Positions 16,294-24,228 of a stretch of 64,000 bases of DNA are shown in pieces (position 1 is the first letter of the stretch; the number at the start of each line of letters is the position of its first letter). The translations under genes and the position numbers were made by a program. The notes below the pieces were generated by a model. That model saw nothing but the letters and a program-made list of their open reading frames with translations. It was not told the origin of the DNA and searched no databases. The stretch lies in contig CAZMCI010000001.1 in assembly GCA_964564905.1 (NCBI GenBank), positions 1 to 64,000 on the forward strand. Reading direction: 5' to 3'. Source of the DNA: B75-G9 sp964564905 (GTDB taxonomy: Archaea; Hadarchaeota; Hadarchaeia; Hadarchaeales; Hadarchaeaceae).

Positions 16294-16686
16294 TTACCCT
16301 TTAACGCGCTCAATTTTCCTTCTTCCAAGAGCTTGAATGTATTCAACCTCGACTCCCTCACGCACGTCCCCCCTCAGGTTTATGGGAACGGGCAGTTCGA
16401 AGGTCTCGTAGGTGGTAAGATCCATCAACTGGGCATTATTTGCCACGATCGCCAGAACCTGAGCGCTCCCCCGTTCAATTATTGGCACCTCGATCTTAGC
16501 ACTGGTCGGCCGCACTATGCTGCGTTTTTGGGAATCAAAGAGTCCAATGGCATCTATTTTTGCTTTTGCGTGGCCATGCTTTCCCGGCGCCGAAGTCGAA
16601 AACCCAACTATGCGACATGGTTCATCATCTATTATGATAAAGCGACCCTCCTTCAGTTTTCCTACCTCAGCCATCTCTTTGCTCAT
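16294..16686 (-). CDS. translation initiation factor aIF5A
   Basis: 130 residues, normal archaeal length. The N-terminal SH3-like domain has the hypusine loop SAPGKHGHAK, with Lys36 the residue modified by deoxyhypusine synthase. The C-terminal OB-fold ends ELPVPINLRG and VEYIQALGRRKI. It promotes peptide bond formation at stalling motifs. ATG at 16686 is chosen; a second Met at residue 5 is possible. Confidence 0.95.
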   Translation of the reverse strand: MSKEMAEVGKLKEGRFIIIDDEPCRIVGFSTSAPGKHGHAKAKIDAIGLFDSQKRSIVRPTSAKIEVPIIERGSAQVLAIVANNAQLMDLTTYETFELPVPINLRGDVREGVEVEYIQALGRRKIERVKG

Positions 16687-16922
16687 TGAAACACCTTTTG
16701 ATTTTTTTAGTTATTGCTTAAAAATTTGGTGTCTGAGAAACAAGATTAACTCTATTTCTTAGATTGAGCCTAGGTCCAAAAAAAACGTGTAATCTTCACC
16801 CAATCTGAAAATTGATCCCCAACTCCTCGAAAAAACAATGCCCCAATGAACTTCCCGGAACCATCCCCCCGGCGGTAAAGTTAAATAGTTTTGACACCAG
16901 CAATTATTAAAAGGGTGATTAT

Positions 16923-17291
16923 TTGAAGGCTTTAAAACGTGTGTTTGGGGGTTCGAAGACTGAAGAGAACGCCGTAAGCGAGGTTCCCGTCATGGAGGTA
17001 GAAACTGCCAACACGGTAAGGGCTCCCAGCGAACTCGAACCGATTTACGTGAAAAGCATGGAATTGAGAAGCCTAGTGGATGTACAAGAAGTGGCAGAAG
17101 AACTCAAAAACGGCAATATCATGATTCTCGATATCAGCACGCTCATGAATCAGGACCAAGAAGAGCTAAAACGGGCGATAGATCAGATAAAAGGAATCTC
17201 TCAGGCCATCGGTGGGGATATCGGCCGTCTCACGGAATCTAAAGTTATCGCAACTCCCCGATTTGTAAATATTCAGTTCAGGAAACCCTAG
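16923..17291 (+). CDS. sepF: SepF-like cell division protein
   Basis: 122 residues, TTG start. There is an amphipathic basic N-terminus (KALKRVFGG) for membrane attachment, an acidic linker, then the SepF core: YVKSMELRSLVDVQEVAEEL, GNIMILDIS and RAIDQIKGISQAIGGDIG, ending TPRFVNIQF. In archaea SepF anchors FtsZ at the membrane. No ftsZ is in the window. The intergenic region upstream carries AAAGTTAAATAG, a possible TATA element. It is followed by the ZPR1 gene after 18 nt. Confidence 0.88.
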   Translation: MKALKRVFGGSKTEENAVSEVPVMEVETANTVRAPSELEPIYVKSMELRSLVDVQEVAEELKNGNIMILDISTLMNQDQEELKRAIDQIKGISQAIGGDIGRLTESKVIATPRFVNIQFRKP

Positions 17292-17309
17292 GTTATTTTT
17301 GGTGAACCC

Positions 17310-17873
17310 ATGTTTGAAAGGGAGTTTGTGCTCCCTAGCGGTCGGTGCCCTATTTGTGGAGCCGAAAACACATTCGTGATCAGAGGGCGTATCAACGACA
17401 TCCCTCACTTTGGAGAAACCATGGAAACTCTCGTAAGCTGCAGCAACTGCAAGTTCAAGCATGCGGACGTGATGCATCTAGAGGAACACGAACCCATGCG
17501 CTATGAGTTCAAGATCTCCTCAGAGAAGGACCTCATGGTGCGTGTCGTCAAATCGAGTACTGGAACGATAAAAATACCTAAATTGGGCATAACGGTGAAA
17601 CCAGGCTCCGGAAGCGAGGGGTATATCTCCAATATCGAAGGAGTAATCAACCGCATTGAAAGGGCGATTGCACTGGCAATTGAAAAGGCGGACCCTATCA
17701 AACGTCGGCGTGGCAGATCCAAGCTAAACAGGCTCAATGCCGTCAGAAACGGGAGGGAAGAAATCAAAATTATAGTAATGGATCCATTTGGGCACAGCGC
17801 TATTATCGACAAACGAGTAAAAAAACGCAGACTCAGCAAAAGAGAGGTAAACAGGCTAAAAGCTGAACTCTAA
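17310..17873 (+). CDS. ZPR1-type zinc finger protein
   Basis: 187 residues with one ZPR1 module. The four-Cys zinc site is CPIC near residue 13 and CSNC near residue 48, followed by the beta domain DLMVRVVKSSTGTIKIPKLGI and PGSGSEGYISNIEGVI. Eukaryotic ZPR1 binds eEF1A and assists its folding; the archaeal role is inferred to be similar. The C-terminus is basic and helical. Its stop overlaps the end of the convergent aCPSF1 gene by 4 nt. Confidence 0.9.
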   Translation: MFEREFVLPSGRCPICGAENTFVIRGRINDIPHFGETMETLVSCSNCKFKHADVMHLEEHEPMRYEFKISSEKDLMVRVVKSSTGTIKIPKLGITVKPGSGSEGYISNIEGVINRIERAIALAIEKADPIKRRRGRSKLNRLNAVRNGREEIKIIVMDPFGHSAIIDKRVKKRRLSKREVNRLKAEL

Positions 17874-19777
17874 CGTAATCTTACCGTTTCCAGGTTCTGA
17901 ATGGATCTAGTCTCCACCCTGAAAAGCCTGTGCAATGCACTTGCTAGGTCTATGCATTTGTTTTCATCTCCGTGTACACTCAATATCCGTTGGGGTTTTG
18001 GGGATATCCTCCTAACGTAGTTTAGAAGTTGAGCCCGGTCGGAGTGCCCACTGAACCCTTCCACGCTCTTGACCTCCAAGTTGACCTTTACTTCTTTCAC
18101 CTTGCCCTTTTCATCCGGCATTGGTATTTCTCTCCATCCCTTCTGGATACGTCTGCCGAGCGAGCCCTCAGCCTGATACCCAACAAAAACCAAGGTATTG
18201 CGCGGATCGGGGGCCAGATATTTGAAATACTCCATGACCGGTCCACCCGTCATCATACCAGCGGTCGAGATTATAACACTCGGCTCTCCATCGATCACGT
18301 TTGCCCTTTGATCCGCTCCCGAAACTTTCACAAACATGTCGGACAGAAATGGGTTCTCGTCCGCTTTGAATATGAGTTCACGCAGATCTTGGGAGAGATA
18401 CTCTGGATATGCCGTGTGGATGGCTGTCGCTTCCCATATCATTCCATCCAGGTAAACCGGCACGCTATCAAGAATGCCTTTTCGCCTAAAGTCCTCCAAG
18501 AGAACCATTATCTCCTGAGACCGGCCAACCGCAAACGCGGGGATCAAAACTTTCCCGCCTCGTTTAACGGTCTCCGAGACGATCCGTATGAATTCCTTTT
18601 CGGCTTCAGAGCGGTGAGGTTGAATATCATCAGCTCCTCCATATGTGCTCTCGATTATCAAGGCTTCCACTCTGGGAAAAGAGTAGACTGCAGGAGGAAA
18701 AAGACGTGTGCGGTCGAATTTGATATCTCCAGTATATACCACGTTGTAGAGCCCCTCGCCAATATGAAAGTGCAGAACTGAAGAGCCGAGGATGTGCCCA
18801 GCATTATTGAAGGTAACTCTTATATCTGGCGTGACGTCGGTGACATCGCCATATTCCAGAGGGATGCAGTGCGAAAGAAAGGTGCTTATATCTCGTTTGC
18901 TGTAGGGCAGGGGTTTGTCCTCTCTCTCCGCTATTTCTACGTAATCCATCTGCAGGAGAACTGCGAGATCCCGGGTAGGCGGTGTACAGTACACTGGACC
19001 ATCGAACCCGTACTTAAACAGGTATGGAACGAAACCGCTGTGATCCAAATGCGCATGGGAGATCACCACTGCGTCCAGCTCCGACAATCTCATTTCCGGA
19101 ACTTCGAGATGCGGATATGCCCTATCCTCAGACGCCACGTTCACCCCGCAATCCACCATCACCTTGCTCTCAGGGGTTTGGAGCAGGAAACAGGACCTAC
19201 CGACTTCCCTAGCCCCACCTAAAGCTGTGAAACGTACCCAGTCGCCCTTTGATTTCGATTCACGATGTATACGACGTCCAATTTTCCTCAAAATTTCTCT
19301 TCTTTCTGAACTGGCATGGATCATCGAAAGACGGATGTTTCTCACCAAGTCCGATTTTATAGGTGGAGCCCGAACCACATGGGGGGTCCATTTAATCTTA
19401 TACATCAGCTCGCGGAGGAGGCTCCCGCCTTTTCCTATCGCTATTCCTGGTTTCTCCGCTTCGATGGTGACCTCACCTATGTCCTCGCTGAAAATGATAT
19501 CGGTCACCCCAGCCTCCGGCGGAACCAGCTCTCTGATCAGCTTTTCCGCTTCTTCTTTCTTAGTCAGGATTGATGGATCCGGGCGCAAAATAATTCGCTT
19601 TCTGATTTTTCGTGCGAGTTCCTTTATCGCTTCGCCGTTCTCCATCAGCAGATCCAAGTTCTTGCAGTAAAGCACAACCCTTGGGCCCTCGAAATCGATG
19701 TCTGAAACCGCACCGGCAAACGGTGTCTCCTCTCTCACGATACGCTTTATCTCTTTCAACAGTTCTTCTGCAGCCAT
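17870..19777 (-). CDS. aCPSF1, KH-domain beta-CASP ribonuclease (transcription termination factor)
   Basis: 635 residues. Two N-terminal KH modules (about 1-145; the second has GIAIGKGGSLLRELMYK) precede the metallo-beta-lactamase core with VISHAHLDHSGFVPYL, the HxHxDH zinc motif, and VVYTGDIKFD. The beta-CASP insert and final motifs VYLDGMIWEATAIH, STAGMMTGGPVMEY and SVEGFSGHSDR follow. In archaea this protein cleaves RNA 3' ends and drives termination at U-rich sites, fitting the T-tract after the 54-residue gene. Full length, single gene, convergent with ZPR1. Confidence 0.94.
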   Translation of the reverse strand: MAAEELLKEIKRIVREETPFAGAVSDIDFEGPRVVLYCKNLDLLMENGEAIKELARKIRKRIILRPDPSILTKKEEAEKLIRELVPPEAGVTDIIFSEDIGEVTIEAEKPGIAIGKGGSLLRELMYKIKWTPHVVRAPPIKSDLVRNIRLSMIHASSERREILRKIGRRIHRESKSKGDWVRFTALGGAREVGRSCFLLQTPESKVMVDCGVNVASEDRAYPHLEVPEMRLSELDAVVISHAHLDHSGFVPYLFKYGFDGPVYCTPPTRDLAVLLQMDYVEIAEREDKPLPYSKRDISTFLSHCIPLEYGDVTDVTPDIRVTFNNAGHILGSSVLHFHIGEGLYNVVYTGDIKFDRTRLFPPAVYSFPRVEALIIESTYGGADDIQPHRSEAEKEFIRIVSETVKRGGKVLIPAFAVGRSQEIMVLLEDFRRKGILDSVPVYLDGMIWEATAIHTAYPEYLSQDLRELIFKADENPFLSDMFVKVSGADQRANVIDGEPSVIISTAGMMTGGPVMEYFKYLAPDPRNTLVFVGYQAEGSLGRRIQKGWREIPMPDEKGKVKEVKVNLEVKSVEGFSGHSDRAQLLNYVRRISPKPQRILSVHGDENKCIDLASALHRLFRVETRSIQNLETVRLR

Positions 19778-19796
19778 GCAACCAACTTTCAGGTGA

Positions 19797-20489
19797 TTAA
19801 ATTAATTTTTTGATCTGTTCAGGTGTCAGCTCAAAATAACCTCCCTTGGTCACGGACGCCGCCATAACTTCGTTTCCGGTGGCGATATCCCGTCTCATCG
19901 CCGTTTTTATAGCTTTAACTGCTATCGGCAATGCCGTGTCGACCTTCGTGCCCTCCTTGAACTCCGTTTCGAGCACCCCATACGCCACCGGAGATCCGGA
20001 ACCGGTAGCGAGCATTTTCTCCTCGACCAAACCTCCGTCCATGCTTACGAAGAACAATTTTGGTCCCGCCCGGTCCACCCCGCCGATGAGAAGATGGGCC
20101 ATGTAAGGGAAAAAGCTATATGCGTTCATGATATTCGCCACCAGCCTAGCACATGCTTGTACGTCCATCGGGATCCCCTCGCGCATCGAGTAATATCCTG
20201 CTTCTGCTCTCATCACGTCAACAAGACGCTGAGTATCAGCCACGCCCCCCGCGGTAGTAAAGGCGATATTGTCGGTTATCTTGTAGATCTTTCTGGCCTT
20301 TTTGCTCGCTATCTCGTAATCCATGGTAGCACGAGTATCCGTGGCCAAGACTACTCCATCTTCGCACACGAGGCCAACCGTCGTCGTACCTTTCAGATAT
20401 TTCAGTTTCTCATCTTTCAGGTCCCTCAATTCAACACCGTCCGAAAAACGCTGCGTTAAAAGCAGCAATTTAGTGCTGGAGTTAGTCAT
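19797..20489 (-). CDS. psmB: proteasome subunit beta
   Basis: 230 residues from ATG 20489 (MTNSSTKLLLL). A ~34-residue propeptide ends at LKYLKG, before the catalytic Thr of TTTVGLVCEDG. Other motifs are DTRATMDYEIASKKARKI (Asp and Lys of the active site) and MLATGSGSPVAYG. The open frame continues upstream, but those codons come from the miniature element at 20490-20697, so I reject them. The element directly abuts the start codon and must have replaced or supplied the promoter. Confidence 0.94.
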   Translation of the reverse strand: MTNSSTKLLLLTQRFSDGVELRDLKDEKLKYLKGTTTVGLVCEDGVVLATDTRATMDYEIASKKARKIYKITDNIAFTTAGGVADTQRLVDVMRAEAGYYSMREGIPMDVQACARLVANIMNAYSFFPYMAHLLIGGVDRAGPKLFFVSMDGGLVEEKMLATGSGSPVAYGVLETEFKEGTKVDTALPIAVKAIKTAMRRDIATGNEVMAASVTKGGYFELTPEQIKKLI

Positions 20490-20697
20490 ATTTAACTTTA
20501 CCGCCAGGAAGCCCCCTTCCGCGATGGAGGGGCGAAGAAGCGAGTTTTTTCTATATAAAGAACCTCCGGCTAAATACATGGGGGATGAGTCGATGCTATC
20601 GTACAGATTCGGTTTCTATCCATCAAAAATGGTACAAAGAAGTCCCGTCACTGGAGCAGGAAGCTCCCTGCGAAAGCTGGGGGAGAGTTCACATCTT
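20490..20697 (+). mobile_element. IS605-derived miniature element (copy A)
   Basis: About 208 bp, clearly homologous to the minus-strand copy at 30482-30675. One end is TTTAACTTTACCGCC, and the other is CTGCGAAAGCTGGGGG followed by AGTTCACA. Inside lies a remnant of a TnpB start, ATGCTATCGTACAGATTC (MLSYRF-), with CTATATAAAGAAC upstream. The transposase body is gone, so it is non-autonomous. It fills the region between the divergent psmB and glycerol-1-phosphate dehydrogenase genes. Confidence 0.75.
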
Positions 20698-20724
20698 ATC
20701 AGCCGCCAAAAAAGCGGTGCGCGG

Positions 20725-21771
20725 TTGAAGGAATCCAAATGCATCCAGCTTCCCCGTGAGGTCTGGATGGGTCCAAAGGTAATTTCCCAGCTGGCTGACG
20801 TCTGCAAACGACTCTGTCCTGGAAACCGCACGTTGATAGTGGCGGACCGTACCACCTACAGGCTAGCCGGCCAGAAAGTTGAGGAATTGTTCCGGCAGGC
20901 GAAATTCAAAGCAGACCATGTGTTGATAGAGCAAGCTGACATGAAGACGGTCAAAAACGTCAGACGGCTGGTAAGGAGAAAGAGTGATTTTTTGCTTGGT
21001 CTTGGAGGAGGAAGATGTATCGATGTGGCAAAGCTGGCATCCTTCGAGGAAGGCATACCCTTCGTCTCAGTTCCGACAGCCGCTTCTCACGATGGTATAG
21101 CTTCATCCAGAGCATCCATCCTTGGAAAACGTAAACCTACCTCAGTTGAGACCCATGCCCCGATAGCGATCGTCGCGGATACGCTTATCATAAAAAGTGC
21201 GCCCCATAGACTGCTCGCTGCTGGATGTGGAGACCTGGTCGCAAATTTCACCGCAGTCCGGGACTGGCAGCTGGCCCACCGCCTGAAGGGAGAGCCCTAC
21301 AGTGAGTACGCTGCTACTCTCTCTTTAGTGAGTGCTCAGATAGTAATGGAAAATGCAAAGTTCATCAGTCGGCATACCGAGAAGAGCGTGAGAAAAGTGG
21401 TGAAGGCGCTCATTTCCAGCAGTGTGGCGATGGCGATAGCTGGAAGCAGCAGACCCGCGAGCGGGGCGGAGCATTTGTTCAGCCATGCTCTTGACCTCAT
21501 CGCTCCCAAGCCAGCGCTCCACGGCGAGCAGTGTGGAGTTGGGACAATAATGATGGCTTACCTTCACGGTGAGGATTGGCAGGAAATCAGAAAAACGCTT
21601 CAGATAATTGGGGCCCCGACGAACGCGAGAGAGCTTGGCATCCCTGCTAAATACATCGTCAAGGCGCTCACGATTGCTCACCGCATAAGGCCGGAGCGCT
21701 ACACAATTTTAAAAAAAGGTCTGAAACCCCGTGCGGCCGAACAACTTGCGAAGATCACCGGCGTCATTTAG
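20725..21771 (+). CDS. egsA: sn-glycerol-1-phosphate dehydrogenase
   Basis: 348 residues from TTG 20725, the family length. The longer frame beginning at 20323 runs through the miniature element and is rejected. It has LPREVWMGPKVI, a Rossmann FLLGLGGGRCIDVAKL loop, VPTAASHDGIASSRASI, and the zinc-binding GCGDLVANFTAVRDW and GEQCGVGTIMMAYLHG His/Asp sites, with SGAEHLFSHALD. It reduces dihydroxyacetone phosphate to the sn-1 glycerol phosphate used for archaeal ether lipids. The UbiA-type lipid gene follows 80 nt downstream. Confidence 0.93.
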   Translation: MKESKCIQLPREVWMGPKVISQLADVCKRLCPGNRTLIVADRTTYRLAGQKVEELFRQAKFKADHVLIEQADMKTVKNVRRLVRRKSDFLLGLGGGRCIDVAKLASFEEGIPFVSVPTAASHDGIASSRASILGKRKPTSVETHAPIAIVADTLIIKSAPHRLLAAGCGDLVANFTAVRDWQLAHRLKGEPYSEYAATLSLVSAQIVMENAKFISRHTEKSVRKVVKALISSSVAMAIAGSSRPASGAEHLFSHALDLIAPKPALHGEQCGVGTIMMAYLHGEDWQEIRKTLQIIGAPTNARELGIPAKYIVKALTIAHRIRPERYTILKKGLKPRAAEQLAKITGVI

Positions 21772-21851
21772 TGGCTCTTTGGCTCCGCTAAGGTTAAGTT
21801 TCTCTGATAAGTAGAAACACCTGAAGGGAAAAGGAGGCCGAAACTATTCGC

Positions 21852-22706
21852 ATGCCGCCGATACTTGAACTCATCCGACCTTTGAACTGTATCCTCGCAG
21901 GTGTAGCTGTGCTTATTGGAGCGGTGATCACAACTGGCAGTCTGAACATGCCTGAATTGGTACTATTTTCGGCTTTTGCAGCTGCTGCGCTTGTTGCGGG
22001 TGGTGGCAACGCGATAAATGACTACTTCGACCGGGATATCGACCGCGTCAATCGTCCTCATCGCCCCATCCCCTCAGGTGGTGTAACCCCCAGAACTGCC
22101 CTGATCATCGCTCAGGTGCTGTTCATAGCGGGAATCGCATTCACAGCATTTCTTAACATTTACTGCCTTTTGCTCGCCACCTTGAACTCTGCGGTGTTGT
22201 TCGTCTACACATGGAAGCTCAAGCGTCGTGGGCTTGTCGGCAACATCTCAATAGGATACTTGGTGGGATCGACCCTCCTTTTCGGCGGACTTGCCACTGC
22301 CCATTTAAGGGCAGGATCACCCATCTCCGGTGGGCTCCTAGTCTTGGTCTTAATGGCATCGCTTTCCACAGTTGGACGTGAACTTATCAAAGCGATTGAG
22401 GATATGAGGGGAGACCGAAAGCTCGGATTCAAGACCTTTCCACTCCGTCACGGTGTCGGCAAGACGGCGGCGTTGGCGATAGGGTTTCTGGGTGCCGCGA
22501 TAGCGATCTCCCCCCTGCCGTATCTGCTGGGTATATTCGGATGGCCGTATCTCGCTCTTCTTATAATTTCGATCATTGCATTCTTGGTTGCGATTGGTAT
22601 AATAGTGCGGAGTAGGGAACCGAAAGGAGCGGGCAAGTCATCGCTTGCATGCAAGATAGGAATGGCGCTCGGCTTGCTGGCATTTTTGGTGGGTACGTTC
22701 TTCTGA
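21852..22706 (+). CDS. UbiA prenyltransferase, probable digeranylgeranylglyceryl phosphate synthase
   Basis: 284 residues with about 8-9 hydrophobic helices. The two Asp-rich motifs are NDYFDRDIDRVNRP (first) and DMRGDRKLGFKTFP (second), matching the Mg-diphosphate sites of UbiA enzymes. Archaeal members near egsA attach the second geranylgeranyl chain to geranylgeranylglyceryl phosphate, and context supports that role here. The product ends with hydrophobic LGLLAFLVGTFF. Confidence 0.9.
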   Translation: MPPILELIRPLNCILAGVAVLIGAVITTGSLNMPELVLFSAFAAAALVAGGGNAINDYFDRDIDRVNRPHRPIPSGGVTPRTALIIAQVLFIAGIAFTAFLNIYCLLLATLNSAVLFVYTWKLKRRGLVGNISIGYLVGSTLLFGGLATAHLRAGSPISGGLLVLVLMASLSTVGRELIKAIEDMRGDRKLGFKTFPLRHGVGKTAALAIGFLGAAIAISPLPYLLGIFGWPYLALLIISIIAFLVAIGIIVRSREPKGAGKSSLACKIGMALGLLAFLVGTFF

Positions 22707-22712
22707 TTCTGG

Positions 22713-23174
22713 TCAGCCAAGCCACTGATAAGGATTAAACTCGGACGGCGGGATGAACATCACTTCAGCATATCCCCTACGAAGAAGCTCTGCATTCAGA
22801 TTCACCCAACATCCCCCAATTTTGACGTACACAACTGCAATTGTCCGACCGTAACGGTCCGCCGGGCCGAGATCATCGACATCCAAACCAATTATTTTCC
22901 CTGATGGACAAAGCCCCTCGACGAACTCTTTCGCCTCGAGCCCATCACCTGAGGAAGTTTCAGGGGTGTTTACCCCGACCAATCTGACTTCCTCTCCACC
23001 TTGAATGATGATAGTGTCGCCATCCACCACATACCACACCCTCTCCTCCCGCTCGATATGTGGTAAAGATGAGCTATCCACTGAACCTGTCGGGACAAAA
23101 ATTCCGCTTAAAAATACAACACCGAATGCCGCCGCGATAAAGATCAAAACCATCAGCCGGTTTGACCTGTTCAT
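22713..23174 (-). CDS. secreted or membrane-anchored staphylococcal-nuclease-like protein
   Basis: 153 residues. The N-terminal hydrophobic segment (MVLIFIAAAFGVVFLSGIF) is a signal or anchor. The SNase core has VVDGDTIIIQGGEEVRLVGVNTPET (catalytic Asp and Arg region) and DRYGRTIAVVYV, with LNAELLRRGYAEV. It is likely a Ca-dependent nuclease acting outside the membrane. It is convergent with the lipid prenyltransferase gene, with 6 nt between stops. Confidence 0.87.
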   Translation of the reverse strand: MNRSNRLMVLIFIAAAFGVVFLSGIFVPTGSVDSSSLPHIEREERVWYVVDGDTIIIQGGEEVRLVGVNTPETSSGDGLEAKEFVEGLCPSGKIIGLDVDDLGPADRYGRTIAVVYVKIGGCWVNLNAELLRRGYAEVMFIPPSEFNPYQWLG

Positions 23175-23438
23175 CCCCCCGCTCGGTCTTTGCGTGGAAG
23201 GTTCCTTTAAAGGGAAAATTAGGGCTCTGTTTCAAACTCGGGAGACGGACCAATAAATCCGAGCCCGCAATCGTCCCAAAGCCAGGGGGCACTTGGCGTC
23301 TTCGATGCGTGGACATGCAAGATCATGGGGCGAGATGGGAAGATCGAAAAGGCCAGAATACCCCCTTTGGTATGCCATCTTCCGAAGGTGAAGCAGAACC
23401 AATTTTAGTCAAGTGACGACAAATCAATATTGATATCC

Positions 23439-23720
23439 ATGAAAGCCAGAGCTCACGTTTTCATCACCGGACGTGTCACCGGTGTCTTCTTCAGGTACTA
23501 CACCCAACAACTGGCCAGAAAACTGGGCGTGAATGGGTGGGTTAGAAATTTGCGCGATGGAAGGGTCGAGGCCGTCTTCGAGGGGGGACGTGAAGAGGTG
23601 GAGAAAATGGTGAAATTCTGTCATGATGGACCCCCTGGTGCAAGAGTGACGGATGTTGAAGTCAAATGGGAGGAATACAAGAGCGAGTTCTCGGGATTTG
23701 AGATAAGGTACTGGGGATGA
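23439..23720 (+). CDS. acylphosphatase
   Basis: 93 residues from ATG 23439. Catalytic motifs are complete: GRVTGVFFR, with the phosphate-binding loop and Arg, and GVNGWVRNLRDGRVE, with Asn. It hydrolyses acyl phosphates. A TTG three codons upstream is possible. Its end overlaps the next gene by 4 nt. The 264-nt divergent region before it shows no feature I can name. Confidence 0.93.
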   Translation: MKARAHVFITGRVTGVFFRYYTQQLARKLGVNGWVRNLRDGRVEAVFEGGREEVEKMVKFCHDGPPGARVTDVEVKWEEYKSEFSGFEIRYWG

Positions 23721-24184
23721 ATATGAGCGTTCGTTCGCTGGCTGAGATTATGGAGGAGATGCGTAAGTATTACAAAGCCAACCCAGAACTCCGCCGGAAG
23801 TGGAGGGTCCTAGCAGGGAGCGATGAATATGGTTTTAGCGATTTATTCTTCTACGCGCCAAAGCTGGGGATATGGCAGATCAAAGGCGAGCTGAGGTCAC
23901 CTAACGAACTCATAGGGGCTGGAGCTCGAGTTTCGGCGAGAAAGATCGACGAGGAAATCAGAGCATTGATGGAGCAGGGGACACCCGTGCCGTTCGGTCT
24001 CATCTCGCCCCACCCTAAGCTGAGGGACCACGCAATCATCGCGACAGGTTTGGGACGGTATCAGGAAACAACCAAGCAATTAAAAGAGCACCTCACGAGT
24101 CGGGAGCGCAAAGCGGATGCGGAACTCAAGAAAAGAATCGAGAGGTTGCGGCGCGAGCTGGGCCTTGACTTGGCCTACCTCTAA
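23717..24184 (+). CDS. uncharacterised 155-residue protein
   Basis: I do not recognise the family. It is soluble and mixed: an N-terminal helix (LAEIMEEMRKYYKAN), a beta-rich centre (EYGFSDLFFYAPKLGIWQIKGEL), the conserved-looking GLISPHPKLRDHAIIATGLG, and a long basic C-terminal coiled coil (READ-type ERKADAELKKRIERLRREL). It is translationally coupled to acylphosphatase (ATGA-type overlap) and precedes the Lhr helicase by 44 nt. Starts at 23717 or 23723 are equally good. Confidence 0.7.
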   Translation: MNMSVRSLAEIMEEMRKYYKANPELRRKWRVLAGSDEYGFSDLFFYAPKLGIWQIKGELRSPNELIGAGARVSARKIDEEIRALMEQGTPVPFGLISPHPKLRDHAIIATGLGRYQETTKQLKEHLTSRERKADAELKKRIERLRRELGLDLAYL

Positions 24185-24228
24185 CCCAACCAAAAATAAG
24201 CTTCCTCACGCATATTTGGCTGATAAAA

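Noticed and set aside
16870..16890. A further miniature-element end (CGGCGGTAAAGTTAAA) upstream of sepF
   Set aside because: Only about 16 bp match and no second end is nearby; it may simply be the sepF promoter or a target sequence.
20323..20724. N-terminal extension of glycerol-1-phosphate dehydrogenase (and of the proteasome beta subunit on the other strand)
   Set aside because: The extra codons are the miniature element and, for egsA, antisense to psmB. Family lengths fit starts at 20725 and 20489.
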